Shown: piece after piece, positions 26,996 through 36,299 of the stretch
Layout of the letters: each line of letters begins with the position of its first letter
Numbering within the stretch: the stretch's first letter is position 1
Assembly (NCBI RefSeq): GCF_013389365.1
Contig: NZ_JACADJ010000021.1
Location: 1-53,466, forward strand
Length of the DNA stretch: 53,466 nt
Origin: Desulfobacter latus
GTDB taxonomy: Bacteria; Desulfobacterota; Desulfobacteria; Desulfobacterales; Desulfobacteraceae
Direction: 5' to 3'
Notes under the pieces: generated by a model
Told to the model about the DNA's origin: nothing
The model's input: the letters and a program-made list of their open reading frames with translations, nothing else
The model's database searches: none
Program-made: the position numbers and the translations under genes

Positions 26996-27969
26996 TTCTG
27001 TTTTCTATATTCTTTTTTCTCACAAAGGAATGCTATTACCCCTGCCTGATCGACATCACAGGATTCTATAAGCCATGGCAACACTTTGTCTCTCCAGAGC
27101 GATAGCACCTCAGGGTCATTCCTCACCAGCTCCGCCAGCCGATCTTGAGACCAGAATGTCTTGTAGCAATTCGGATAGGTCGTGAGCATGTGAAGGAACG
27201 CATGTGTTGCATCCATGTAGCCCATCTCTTTGATAATCTCAAATCCAGCCTCCTTCAGAACGGCCCTCCAAGATTTTATATCAATTATGTTCTCGACCTG
27301 TTTCCGTTCGAACTCACTTTCGACGTATTGGGCTGGTAACAGCCTTTTATAAAACCTGATTTTCTTGTCTGTATTGGCGGTCAGGATGAACTTTCCTCCT
27401 GCCTCCAGAATTCTCCATGCTTGGGCAAGCAAGCTTTTATAATTACTTATGTATTCCATCCCAGAGATACAGGTCACAGTACCGCAACTGCAATCGGGAA
27501 TAGGCAATTTTGATGTACAGTCCGCTTGGAGTACGCATCTATATGTATTATTCGCAAAGTCATTGTCCAGGAAACCAGATAGCGGTCGACCATGCTCCCT
27601 GCTTCCCTGTTCAAAGATATCTATACCGATATCTATTCTCTTCAGCGTCTTACTAATCCAGTAGCCATATCCGCAACAGAAATCTACCAGCGGCGCTTTC
27701 AAGGGAAGGCACGAAGCCAGGAATGACATTTCTGTCAGTTTGGCCATTTCATCCCAAAGCAGTATGACCCTTTCCCCTCTTAGGAACATTTCGTATGCCT
27801 GCGAGAGCACATCTACCTCTCTGGATTCTATTTTGCCCGCATCAAGGCTCATTAGTCTCTTGATCAATTCAAGCGTCTCTTCCTCGCCTCTGCCCTCGAT
27901 ATTTCCGAGGCTGCAGGTTACTATATCCGCCATTTGGGGGTTAAATAGGAAACGATATCTTTCAACCAA
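26986..27969 (-). CDS. class I SAM-dependent methyltransferase
   Basis: 328 residues. Motif I is VDFCCGYGYWISKTL, a variant of the GxGxG loop; the acidic post-I residue is in IDIGIDIFEQG and motif IV-like CSCGTVTCISGMEYI follows. About 100 residues precede the core and have no obvious match. No ATG is available at the 5' end: translation appears to start at TTG 27969, seven bases after AGGAG, with an in-frame stop upstream. It is the first gene of the five-gene minus-strand operon, next to the MITE at 28031. Likely role: N-, O- or C-methylation of the group handled by this cassette, for example an N-methylated amino-acid substituent. Confidence 0.75.
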   Translation of the reverse strand: MVERYRFLFNPQMADIVTCSLGNIEGRGEEETLELIKRLMSLDAGKIESREVDVLSQAYEMFLRGERVILLWDEMAKLTEMSFLASCLPLKAPLVDFCCGYGYWISKTLKRIDIGIDIFEQGSREHGRPLSGFLDNDFANNTYRCVLQADCTSKLPIPDCSCGTVTCISGMEYISNYKSLLAQAWRILEAGGKFILTANTDKKIRFYKRLLPAQYVESEFERKQVENIIDIKSWRAVLKEAGFEIIKEMGYMDATHAFLHMLTTYPNCYKTFWSQDRLAELVRNDPEVLSLWRDKVLPWLIESCDVDQAGVIAFLCEKKEYRKQKCI

Positions 27970-28030
27970 TGCTTTTCTCCTATTTTCCTATATAATTCAT
28001 TTCACCACAGTTTATTTGTATACAAGAGAC

Positions 28031-28221
28031 CTGGCACTGGTTCAGTTGAATAGGTAATCAGCTAAATCTGGACAGTCTTTAAAATCAAGGCTTTCAGAAC
28101 AGCTTGAATCACCTTGATCAATCACGTCAGTTCGAAATAGGCTTGTTTTTGCTGATTTTTGCACACTCAAGAAGAATATTTTCAGCAATATAAATCACCT
28201 ATTCAACTAAACCAGTGCCAG
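28031..28221. mobile_element. 191-bp MITE with 25-bp TIRs and AGAC target duplication
   Basis: CTGGCACTGG... at 28031-28055 is repeated in inverse at 28197-28221 with one mismatch in 25. AGAC flanks it at 28027-28030 and 28222-28225. No coding frame lies within. It sits 62 bp upstream of the methyltransferase start and may separate this cassette from the older island to the right. Confidence 0.8.
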
Positions 28222-28424
28222 AGACTTTTGAAAAACGCTCCTTCGATCCAATCTCTGGAATAGGCTCACCAATTGATTTGATAAATACAATTGCCATAAT
28301 ACAGCCTCAATTACAACCCCTCAAAGGCACGGCTTTAAAAAAAAGTCGAACGCTACCTTTCATTCGCTGTTATTGCAATAAAAGTATCCTCTTTAAATTT
28401 TATGGTGAGCCATATTTAGTGAAT

Positions 28425-28629
28425 ACAGCAATTCTAAATTTGGAACAACCCAAAAATTCTCAATTTTTTCAATCAAATATGCTAAAATTTTTTTTTGACA
28501 ATAAAAAACTAAAATTTGAATTTCAAAGCAAATCGATGGAAAAATGAGAAAACATGACTTTGGTTAAAATCAACCAAATGGGTTAAAGATTTGATATGTA
28601 AAGATAAAATCCAAATTGAGAATTGCTGT
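28425..28629. mobile_element. 205-bp MITE with 19-bp TIRs and 7-bp target duplication
   Basis: ACAGCAATTCTAAATTTGG (28425-28443) matches the inverse of 28611-28629 with one mismatch. AGTGAAT is duplicated exactly at 28418-28424 and 28630-28636. The interior is very AT-rich and non-coding; an apparent 110-residue frame at 28215-28547 simply runs through its left half. The element is unrelated in end sequence to the 28031 element, so two different families inserted within 400 bp. Confidence 0.8.
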
Positions 28630-28759
28630 AGTGAATATGCATTGATCTTGATTCTCTGAAACATTTTTTGGTATGCTATGAATAATATACTGGTATAAGT
28701 CGAGGAAATCAGTGGATATTTATAATACCTGAAAAATAAAATGAAAGGGAGACAGGAAA

Positions 28760-29941
28760 ATGACTATAAGCAGCTGCCCGCTTTGCCAGTCAGCTGACAC
28801 CCGCCATTTTTTTAATTCAAACATAAGTGTGGCAAGTGACGCCACAGTGATGGAATATCCTATCACTAATTTTTTCTGTGAATCATGCTATAATATATTT
28901 AAAATACGGAGTCCCCAAGACAAAAAAAATATTAAAAAAATATATAACACCTATGTATTGCATAGTATCGAGAGCCACCAGGAAACCAGAGTCGCTTACG
29001 ACATTGATAAAGAAGGAATTGAAAAGTCAAAACACCTCCTCACCCATCTGTTCAATAAAATAGATGTCCCCCGGCAGGGACGTGCCTTGGACATAGGCTG
29101 CCACTTCGGATCTCTGCTCCGTTTTTTTTTCAAGGCCATGCCCCTGTGGGAACTCCACGGATATGATATCTCAGAGCGATTCAGAACTGTCGTTGAATCC
29201 ATTGCCCCTGCGACGTCATACCATTGCGGAAACCTCAGCGACGTTAAAGGCAGTTTTGACCTAATATTCCTGACTCATGTTTTAGAACATATTGACGAGC
29301 CTGGGGCGCTGCTGTCATTTATCGAAAAACGCCTCAAACCTGACGGGCTTTTATTTCTCCAGTGCAACAATCTTGAAAAAAATCCCTATCTACCGCTACT
29401 TTTTGAACAGCATTTTAATTTTTCATTACCGGGTCTTGTTAAATTACTGGAGGACAGTCGGTTGTCCGTATATGACCTAAAACTGGACTGGATCCCAAAA
29501 GAAATTTCCGTTATTGCCCGTAAAGCCGATAACTGTCCCATCAGGAGGGACCCGGGATTTGATCTGATAAAAGACCGGACTTTAGAAACGATGAAAACAA
29601 ACCAATCTCTCTTTACAAAATCACTTACCAACCTTGAACTCATAAACGCGAAAAAAGTCCCTGTTGCAGTGTTTGGCACCGCGTATGTAGGACGATGGAT
29701 GGCCCACATCTTAAAGGCGAACCTGAGATTTTTCCTGGATGAAAATAAAAAATTACACAAAAAAATTATCCAAAAAGTGCCTGTTTTGTTGCCCGAAGAG
29801 GTGACGGAAGAGATTATAGTGATTCTGGCAATCCCACCCCAGCCGGCTGAAAAAATAATGAAACGATTGGCACACATGACCAAAATTAAATTTTTACCGC
29901 CTCCTTACACTATGACGCCCGATTGTAGAGAACCGGCATAG
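28760..29941 (+). CDS. sugar C-methyltransferase-like protein with zinc-binding N-terminus
   Basis: 393 residues in the three-part layout of NDP-sugar C-methyltransferases (TylC3/TcaB9 type): a zinc-binding N-terminal part (CPLCQS, then CESC), a class I SAM core (ALDIGCHFGSLL; acidic residue in HGYDIS; LTHVLEHIDEPG) and a Rossmann-like C-terminal domain (VAVFGTAYVGRW). GGGAG lies 7 bp before the ATG. It opens a four-gene plus-strand run. C-methylation of a keto sugar is the family reaction; the DegT aminotransferase next to it suggests a C-methylated amino sugar. Confidence 0.78.
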   Translation: MTISSCPLCQSADTRHFFNSNISVASDATVMEYPITNFFCESCYNIFKIRSPQDKKNIKKIYNTYVLHSIESHQETRVAYDIDKEGIEKSKHLLTHLFNKIDVPRQGRALDIGCHFGSLLRFFFKAMPLWELHGYDISERFRTVVESIAPATSYHCGNLSDVKGSFDLIFLTHVLEHIDEPGALLSFIEKRLKPDGLLFLQCNNLEKNPYLPLLFEQHFNFSLPGLVKLLEDSRLSVYDLKLDWIPKEISVIARKADNCPIRRDPGFDLIKDRTLETMKTNQSLFTKSLTNLELINAKKVPVAVFGTAYVGRWMAHILKANLRFFLDENKKLHKKIIQKVPVLLPEEVTEEIIVILAIPPQPAEKIMKRLAHMTKIKFLPPPYTMTPDCREPA

Positions 29942-29977
29942 CCCCTAAAACTGTTTTTAAGACCAAGGAAAAACCAT

Positions 29978-31075
29978 ATGAATAAAATCCCCTTTATGGA
30001 CCTCACCATTGACAGCCATGAGAAGGAAGATATCCTTGCCGCCATTGATCGTGTTTTAAGCCATGGTAGATTAATACTGGGACCGGAAGTCGATGAATTC
30101 GAAAGAAAAATGGCACATGCATGTTCCAGGAAATATGGCATTGGGGTGGGATCCGGCACAGATGCTTTGATCCTGGCGTTACGCGCCCTGGATATAGGCA
30201 GGGGGGATGAGGTGATTACGTCCGCTTATAGTTGGATCGCCACCGCAAACGCCATTGCCCTGGCAGGCGCCAAACCCGTTTTTGCGGATACATCTCCTGA
30301 TTTAACGATTGACCCCAAAACTATAGAAGGCTTGATTACACCTGCAACAAAAGCCATTCTTGCCGTTGACTATGCCGGAAAATTATGTGAAGCTGATGCC
30401 TTAATGGATATATCGGAAAAATACGGACTGATTGTTATCGAAGATGCCTCCCAGGCCTATGGTGCTCATTATAACGGCATCAAAGCCGGACAATACGGTA
30501 TGTTATCCTGTATCAGCTTAAATCCCATGAAAAACTTAGGTGGCATTGGCGAGGCAGGTATCATTTTAACGGACACTGAAAAATTGCGGAATCGCCTGAT
30601 TTCACTCCGATATAACGGCATGATTGATAAATCCGTATGTAAGACACCTTCCCATAATGGCCGGCTGGATACGGTACAGGCTGCAGTTTTATTGAAGCGA
30701 ATGGAAAGCCATGAAACCAGACAAAAAATAAGATGCAAAAATGCCCGGATATACAATGATATTTTTTCAACATCCAATGTCATAGTGCCGGAAGTGAGAC
30801 CTAATGAACGCCATGTATATTTTTCCTATATTATAAAGCTGGAAAACAGGGACCATATTTTCCAAACACTTTCGGATTTGGGAATTGAGTGTAAAATAAG
30901 AGATTCGGATTACCTTCCGATGCAGCCTGCATATCATGATTACAAGCATGATGCCGAGTGGTGCCGCTCTAATTATGAAAAATTAATAGTTCTTCCAATA
31001 AGCGAAGTGCTATCCGGATTACAGGCAGCGAAAGTTGCGAATCACATTGTACAATTGACCGGAAAACCGACATGA
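29978..31075 (+). CDS. DegT/DnrJ/EryC1/StrS sugar aminotransferase
   Basis: PLP-dependent nucleotide-sugar aminotransferase, 365 residues. Landmarks: GVGSGTDALILALRAL (cofactor phosphate loop), VIEDASQAYGAHYNG, and the Schiff-base lysine Lys185 in SLNPMKNLGGIGEAG. The family usually has N/H-K-N/x at this site and the change to NPMKNLG is typical of one DegT subgroup. AAGGA precedes the ATG. The next gene starts inside its stop (ATGA overlap). A second DegT enzyme is at 48600-49739, so at least two different keto sugars are probably aminated in this island. Confidence 0.88.
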   Translation: MNKIPFMDLTIDSHEKEDILAAIDRVLSHGRLILGPEVDEFERKMAHACSRKYGIGVGSGTDALILALRALDIGRGDEVITSAYSWIATANAIALAGAKPVFADTSPDLTIDPKTIEGLITPATKAILAVDYAGKLCEADALMDISEKYGLIVIEDASQAYGAHYNGIKAGQYGMLSCISLNPMKNLGGIGEAGIILTDTEKLRNRLISLRYNGMIDKSVCKTPSHNGRLDTVQAAVLLKRMESHETRQKIRCKNARIYNDIFSTSNVIVPEVRPNERHVYFSYIIKLENRDHIFQTLSDLGIECKIRDSDYLPMQPAYHDYKHDAEWCRSNYEKLIVLPISEVLSGLQAAKVANHIVQLTGKPT

Positions 31076-31584
31076 ATGAAAAGTCACCAGCTAGGTTCAT
31101 AAAGTACGTAAACGAAAAAAAAATTACATGGCTGTGGGAACTAGTTGAAGCCGCCTCTTGGTCGAGGGCCAGACTTTGCTTGCATGACCCAAAGGATCTG
31201 ACGGAATCAAAGATGATTATCGGCATGAAAAAAGAGAGCTATATTCCTCCGCATCGACAGCGCCATGCAAAAAAACACCTAACCGTTCTGGAGGGTGAAC
31301 TCAGGTTATTATATTTTGATAATTCAGGAGAGTGTAAGGATGTAATAGATCTGAAACCTTTGGATTCTGTCAATCCGTTCAATATTTCCAATCTTGCACC
31401 CCAAATCGAAATTAATAATGGACTGCTGCATACCGTTTTTTCAGCAAGTACCAAAAGCCTGTACTTTGAAACCCGCTATGGAGGAGAACCAACAGAGTGG
31501 GCAACGTTTTCACCTGACCGGGAAAACCCGGAAAATGGTTTAGCTTATTTAAAAAATACCATGGCCAATTATCATGCTAATTAA
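31072..31584 (+). CDS. WbuC-like cupin-fold protein
   Basis: 170 residues. A double-psi/cupin pattern is visible: SYIPPHRQRHAKKHLTVLEGELRLLYF, with the paired His residues expected of a metal site, and LLHTVFSASTKSLYFETRYG as the second cupin motif. This matches the WbuC family found in O-antigen loci, whose function is not established. It overlaps the aminotransferase by four bases, so the two are translationally coupled; a role as an isomerase or metal-dependent accessory in amino-sugar synthesis fits. Confidence 0.72.
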   Translation: MNEKSPARFIKYVNEKKITWLWELVEAASWSRARLCLHDPKDLTESKMIIGMKKESYIPPHRQRHAKKHLTVLEGELRLLYFDNSGECKDVIDLKPLDSVNPFNISNLAPQIEINNGLLHTVFSASTKSLYFETRYGGEPTEWATFSPDRENPENGLAYLKNTMANYHAN

Positions 31585-31628
31585 AAATTTAAAAAAATCG
31601 GTACCCATCACACACCACGGAGAATTGA

Positions 31629-32870
31629 ATGGCTGAAATTGAAACACTTTATATGCTGTTGAACATAAACCGCATCGGGCATATGACCATGGAGTTGTTT
31701 TTCGCATTACAACCTCAAATCGAAAACCCTGAAACTACCCTGATATGTCACCCATCCAACCGTGCTCCATGCAATATGGCTATGTATAAGATTTTACAAC
31801 GTTACTACCATATAAAACCGATAGACAACTTTGATGAAGTCGCAAACAGCCGGAGCGTCAAGAGCGAAAATGGCAAGCAACTGCGTGTCATCACATTCCA
31901 TCCCCCCTATGAACTGTTTAGATTTTATTACAGGTGGCGGAACAATGAAATAACCCCCCGCTTTTACAAATTTACCAAGGAAGAAATAGATACCGGGCAC
32001 AAGATCTATGAAATTTTTAAAATTAAAGATGCTTCCAAGATTGTTACCCTCCACGTCAGAGAGGATGGATATATTCCTCAGCTATCTTATCATACTTACA
32101 GGAGTGCGGACATCCGTACTTATGAAAAAGCAATTGACTATCTGATAGAGACGGGGCACACGGTGGTCCGGATCGGAGATCCGAGCATGAAAAAACTGCA
32201 GCCCAGAGACAACCTTATCGACCTGCCTTTTTGTGGGTACAAAAACGATTTTTTTGATTTGTGGTTTGTTGCGGAATCACGATTTATGATCTGCACGTCA
32301 TCTGGACCCTATGATATGGCAACTGTATTTGGAAAAACCCCTAAACTTGCCATCAATTCAATATCCACCGGGCCACACTTTATCCACCGGATGGACCGTT
32401 ATATTCCCAAAAGAATGCACTCAGAAAAACTTAAGCGGGAATTGAGAATAGAAGAGATGCGGTTTCCCGGAGTTTTTTCGGGATATTCTTCTTTTTACGA
32501 GGAAAACGGGATTAAGATAGTCAATAATTCCGAGGATGAAATCCTTGAATCCACGAAAGAGATGGTATCGGATCTTGACAATGGTACGCCAGTGGACCAA
32601 CATGATGAGCACCAGTTAAAATTTGCCTCTATGATGTATAACCTGCATAAAAGTAAGATTATCAGCGGCTATGGAGAGGATGCTTGGGTTTACGGCCCCC
32701 ATATATCTACTGTATACCTCAGGAGACATCCCCATCTGGTGGACACCCCGTATCAAATCGAAGAACAGCTGGTTCATACCCATCCGACGGACAAAAACGC
32801 CATGCAATATATGATTGAGAAAGATGTTCACCTGAAACGATGTGTTCATCATTTTAGAAGCGGTCTTTGA
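31629..32870 (+). CDS. TIGR04372-type putative glycosyltransferase
   Basis: 413 residues resembling the TIGR04372 family: ASKIVTLHVREDGYIPQL, then YRSADIRTYEKAIDYLIETGHTVVRIGDPS, and the GT-B-like C-terminal segment AESRFMICTSSGPYDMATVFGKTP where the sugar nucleotide would bind. No membrane segment is seen, so it is cytosolic. GGAG lies 6 bp before the ATG. It ends the plus-strand run, 63 bp before the second palindromic repeat. Possible role: adding a second sugar to the flagellin glycan. Confidence 0.65.
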   Translation: MAEIETLYMLLNINRIGHMTMELFFALQPQIENPETTLICHPSNRAPCNMAMYKILQRYYHIKPIDNFDEVANSRSVKSENGKQLRVITFHPPYELFRFYYRWRNNEITPRFYKFTKEEIDTGHKIYEIFKIKDASKIVTLHVREDGYIPQLSYHTYRSADIRTYEKAIDYLIETGHTVVRIGDPSMKKLQPRDNLIDLPFCGYKNDFFDLWFVAESRFMICTSSGPYDMATVFGKTPKLAINSISTGPHFIHRMDRYIPKRMHSEKLKRELRIEEMRFPGVFSGYSSFYEENGIKIVNNSEDEILESTKEMVSDLDNGTPVDQHDEHQLKFASMMYNLHKSKIISGYGEDAWVYGPHISTVYLRRHPHLVDTPYQIEEQLVHTHPTDKNAMQYMIEKDVHLKRCVHHFRSGL

Positions 32871-32933
32871 ATATAACTGATGCCAATATAGACACTGCCT
32901 GGGATTTAAAAATGACATTTTACTGCAATATTT

Positions 32934-33039
32934 GGCATCCTTCATATCACCCCAAAAGTACTTTACACTTTTTGGGGAATGATTCCCAAACAATAGGGTG
33001 CTTGCTCCAAAAAGTGTAAACCGGTAAATGAAGGATGCC
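32934..33039. repeat. palindromic repeat, copy 2 of 3
   Basis: 106-bp two-tier palindrome with outer arms GGCATCCTTCAT and inner arms TTTACACTTTTTGG/CCAAAAAGTGTAAA. It lies exactly between the convergent ends of the plus-strand run (stop at 32870) and the 18-gene minus-strand run (stop at 33058), so it is well placed to act as a bidirectional terminator. Confidence 0.8.
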
Positions 33040-33057
33040 CAATATTTAACCTCAAAT

Positions 33058-33756
33058 TCATGGAAGAAAGCCCTTTATAGCCTTTTCATAGCTTTCCGGA
33101 GTTCCTATATCTCGATGATATTTATCATTGTGGAAAGTGTATATTTTACCCAGGTATTTAGAGAGAACCTCGGTGCTGAAATCAATCTGCTCTTTTCCAA
33201 GACTATCAAGGAAATCGAGAACAGAAGGTTCAATGATATAGACAGCACCATTGGCAAGTTTTCCAGGCGGGTTCTGGACTTTTTCATGAAAACCGCACAC
33301 AACACCGTTTTTTTTCAACTCCACGATGCCGCAGCTTGAAGGGTGGTCGGTCTCAAATGTCATCATGGTAACTTCGCAGCCATCCGGTCTTTGATTGTGG
33401 GTTTTGATGAATTGATTCATATCAAAGACTGACAGGTTATCACCGTGCGCCATAAAGACGGGTTCTCCCTGGAAGAATGATCTGTTTTTTAAAAGGGTGC
33501 CCCCAGTACCCAGCAATTCTTTTTCATAAACCGTTTTTATAATACCTTTATAAGGGCTTTGGGCAATATATGAGGTAACCACATCCGGTAGATAGTGGAG
33601 ATTAATCAATACAGGCGTTATGTTTGCTTTATCGAACATTTCAAGCCAGTAAGCCATTAAGGGTTTGCCTTTTATGGTGACAAGGCATTTGGGGGTACTA
33701 TAGGTTAGCGGCCTGAGTCGGGTGCCGTACCCGGCAGATAAGAGAAGCGCTTTCAT
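33058..33756 (-). CDS. HddC-like sugar-phosphate nucleotidyltransferase
   Basis: 232 residues; the N-terminal motif MKALLLSAGYGTRLRPLT with PKCLVTIKGKPL is the NTP-binding loop of NDP-sugar pyrophosphorylases. HGDNLSVFD carries the metal-binding Asp. Size and sequence resemble the heptose-1-phosphate guanylyltransferase HddC and relatives. It overlaps the upstream kinase/nucleotidyltransferase by four bases and ends the 18-gene run just before the palindromic repeat. NTP and sugar specificity cannot be read from sequence. Confidence 0.8.
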   Translation of the reverse strand: MKALLLSAGYGTRLRPLTYSTPKCLVTIKGKPLMAYWLEMFDKANITPVLINLHYLPDVVTSYIAQSPYKGIIKTVYEKELLGTGGTLLKNRSFFQGEPVFMAHGDNLSVFDMNQFIKTHNQRPDGCEVTMMTFETDHPSSCGIVELKKNGVVCGFHEKVQNPPGKLANGAVYIIEPSVLDFLDSLGKEQIDFSTEVLSKYLGKIYTFHNDKYHRDIGTPESYEKAIKGFLP

Positions 33757-35234
33757 CGGGATAATTTCCGGATCATGTCAGCAGGGGTCAAGGGAATGTT
33801 TCCGGTTCGTTCAACCTGACAGGCTGCAGCGAGGGAGCCAAGATAGGCAGCCTGCCAAATATCTGTACCAGAGGCCATGGCCAATCCGGATGTTATTAAA
33901 AGAGAGTCCCCTGCGCCGGATGGATCCTGGGGCGCTATGTTCATAGCACTGATTCTATCGGTGAGCCATTGGCTAGTTCCGGATTGACCTGCATGGATGA
34001 GCATACCCTCCTTGTTCAAAGTGATGAATATATTTTCGGCCTTAGATTTTTTTCTCAGTTTTTCAGCAAGAACCACCAGTCCTGATTCAAAATCTCTGAC
34101 TGCAAGCCTCGCTTCCCTTTCTGTCGGGGTCAAAAGCTTCATATTGGTAAAGCGGGAAACATCACCAATTTGAGAAGAAGACTGGCTGTCAGCCATCATT
34201 AGAATGTCCTTTTTCTGGCATGTTTTGATAATCGTTTGGATCATTGGTGTGGGCAAGCCGCCGTAGTTGAAGTCGGAAAAAATTACCAAATCTGTTGAAT
34301 CCAACATTTTGTTGAACTGGTTGGTAATGCGTTTTTGAAGCGGCTTGCTGATGGGATGATGTCTTAGATGGTTTACCCGCAAAAGGCTTTTGCCGTCACT
34401 TCTGAACTTTTGTTTTAATATTGTCGGCCGGCTTTCATCATTATATATGAAGTGCTTTACGCCGTACTCATCCAATTTTGATCTAACAAAGTTTGCGGTG
34501 GTGTCTTCTCCGACAATGGATAAAAATGACACATCTGCTCCCAGGCTTTTGGCATGGGCTGCAACAATTCCGGCGCCTCCAATATATTTTTTCCGGGTTA
34601 CAGGCGTGACAACAATGCAGGGTTCCTCTCTGCTCATGCCGACTGGGTCGCAACTGATATATTCATCTACGATAATTTCTCCCAGCACAATAGTCTTGAG
34701 CTGTTTGAAATTGGCTATAATTTTAATTAAATCATTCTGCCCAAACGAATGGCGCAGCATAAAATCATTTTCTTTTTTTATGATGGGCAGTCGGATTCTT
34801 TCCGATTCATCCTGAAGCAGTTCTCCCAGGGAAAAAGTCATATCGCCGGAGCTGAAAATTAATTTCCCCCCATATGATTCAACAATATCTGCCTCCGGAT
34901 TGTAATGATCTTCATGCTCCTTTCCCTTTACCACAATATCCGGCTTAAGTTCTTTTATAAAATTGTCTGCAGAGGTATCAAGAATAAATGCGTAATCCAC
35001 CCAGGTGATTGCCTTTATACCTTCAATGCGCAATGTTTCATCCAGAAAGGCGCCGGTTAGGCAATTATTACCGTGAATGCCTACAACAAGATATTCTCCG
35101 CATTCAGCTGCAAAACGCATGAGGCGTAGATGCCCCGGATGGATGATATTGAAAATCCCGGAAACAAAAACGATTTTTTTGTTTTTTGCCCGGGTTTTTA
35201 TCCATGTATAAACAGGTGCTGGATTATGTCCCAT
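33753..35234 (-). CDS. HldE-like fusion with reversed domain order (nucleotidyltransferase then PfkB kinase)
   Basis: 493 residues. The N-terminal ~150 residues are a cytidylyltransferase-like domain with VSGIFNIIHPGHLRLM (HxGH) and the DYAFILDTS/KGKEH pattern of RfaE-type ADP-heptose synthases. The C-terminal ~310 residues are a PfkB sugar kinase with GGAGIVAAHAKSLGADVSFLS and the anion-hole motif DPSGAGDSLL. Canonical HldE has the kinase first. It overlaps its neighbours on both sides (4 and 11 bp). It should phosphorylate and activate a heptose or similar sugar; acting with the HddC-like enzyme next to it is probable. Confidence 0.82.
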   Translation of the reverse strand: MGHNPAPVYTWIKTRAKNKKIVFVSGIFNIIHPGHLRLMRFAAECGEYLVVGIHGNNCLTGAFLDETLRIEGIKAITWVDYAFILDTSADNFIKELKPDIVVKGKEHEDHYNPEADIVESYGGKLIFSSGDMTFSLGELLQDESERIRLPIIKKENDFMLRHSFGQNDLIKIIANFKQLKTIVLGEIIVDEYISCDPVGMSREEPCIVVTPVTRKKYIGGAGIVAAHAKSLGADVSFLSIVGEDTTANFVRSKLDEYGVKHFIYNDESRPTILKQKFRSDGKSLLRVNHLRHHPISKPLQKRITNQFNKMLDSTDLVIFSDFNYGGLPTPMIQTIIKTCQKKDILMMADSQSSSQIGDVSRFTNMKLLTPTEREARLAVRDFESGLVVLAEKLRKKSKAENIFITLNKEGMLIHAGQSGTSQWLTDRISAMNIAPQDPSGAGDSLLITSGLAMASGTDIWQAAYLGSLAAACQVERTGNIPLTPADMIRKLSR

Positions 35235-36288
35235 TGTTATCCATCTTTATTAGGCAACGACCGGAAATGGTACCGTTACGGATGCCGTCAATGGCTGAAT
35301 TGATGTCCTTCAGTTCAAAGGTATCTGTTATGAGATCATTCAGTTTGAGTTTATTATTTTCATATAGCTTGATGTAATTGGGAATATCCTTTGCCGGATC
35401 TGTTTCTCCACCATGGGAGCCGATTATCTGTTTTCCAAAGTGAAGCGGGAGTGAATAAATGGATATATGATCCCCTTTTCTGGGAACCCCCACAAGTATT
35501 GTTTTTCCATCGGGAGATGTTAACTGATAGGCTAGGTTTATCACATCCGTGTTACCGGTATTGTCGACAACAACATCGGCTCCCTTTTTTCCTGTCAATT
35601 TACGTATGGCTTTTTCCGGGTCTTTATTCTGTGAGTTGATCAGGTGGGTGGCACCAAATTTTTTTGCCAAGGCCAGTCTTGAATCAAAGATATCAACAGC
35701 GATGATTGGATACCCGGATACCATGGAAGCGCCTTGGATCACATTCAGGCCAACACCGCCTGCACCAAAAACGACGATGGATTCACCAATTTTCAGTTTT
35801 GCATTGTTGTTGATCACGCCAAGCCCCGTTGTTACGGCACATCCGAAAAGGGGTGCAATATCCATAGGGAAACTTTCCGGAATTTTGGTTACCCTGTTTT
35901 CGGAAACAACCGCATGTTCGTTAAAGGTCGTAACAAATCCGGCATTAACAGGTTTATCCTCCCACATATATTTGGGGACCTGGGATTCTATACCAGCTCC
36001 TTTACGCCAATGCATCACCACTTTGTCTCCAGGGGATACCGTATTCACACCTGCCCCTGTCGCCATAACTTCGCCCGACCCTTCATGCCCCAGCAGATGG
36101 GGCAAGAAGGGATCATGACCTTTAACACCGTCAATCTCTCCCAATTGGGAGCCGCAGATGCCGCTGTAATGGACTTTGACCAGAACATGGCCATATTCTA
36201 ATTGTTGGGGCAATTGTATGTTTCTGATTTCAAGGGGAGCTTTCTGCTCTACCAATATCGCAGCTTTAGTTTCTTTAGGAAAATTCAT
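35224..36288 (-). CDS. medium-chain zinc-type alcohol dehydrogenase family protein
   Basis: 354 residues. Catalytic zinc region YSGICGSQLGEIDG and LGHEGSGEVMATG, then the NAD(P)-binding AGGVGLNVIQGA. The cysteine-rich lobe that normally carries a structural zinc is replaced by a segment with no cysteine (HWRKGAGIESQVPKYMWED), so that zinc site is lost. It overlaps the HldE-like gene by 11 bases. Probable role: oxidation or reduction of a sugar hydroxyl/keto group; sorbitol-type dehydrogenases are the nearest general analogues. Confidence 0.82.
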   Translation of the reverse strand: MNFPKETKAAILVEQKAPLEIRNIQLPQQLEYGHVLVKVHYSGICGSQLGEIDGVKGHDPFLPHLLGHEGSGEVMATGAGVNTVSPGDKVVMHWRKGAGIESQVPKYMWEDKPVNAGFVTTFNEHAVVSENRVTKIPESFPMDIAPLFGCAVTTGLGVINNNAKLKIGESIVVFGAGGVGLNVIQGASMVSGYPIIAVDIFDSRLALAKKFGATHLINSQNKDPEKAIRKLTGKKGADVVVDNTGNTDVINLAYQLTSPDGKTILVGVPRKGDHISIYSLPLHFGKQIIGSHGGETDPAKDIPNYIKLYENNKLKLNDLITDTFELKDINSAIDGIRNGTISGRCLIKMDNNGT

Positions 36289-36299
36289 GATCGAACCTT

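Noticed and set aside
28215-28547. Open frame of 110 codons on the plus strand
   Set aside because: It starts in one MITE end and runs through half of another, has no ribosome-binding site and has AT-driven composition.
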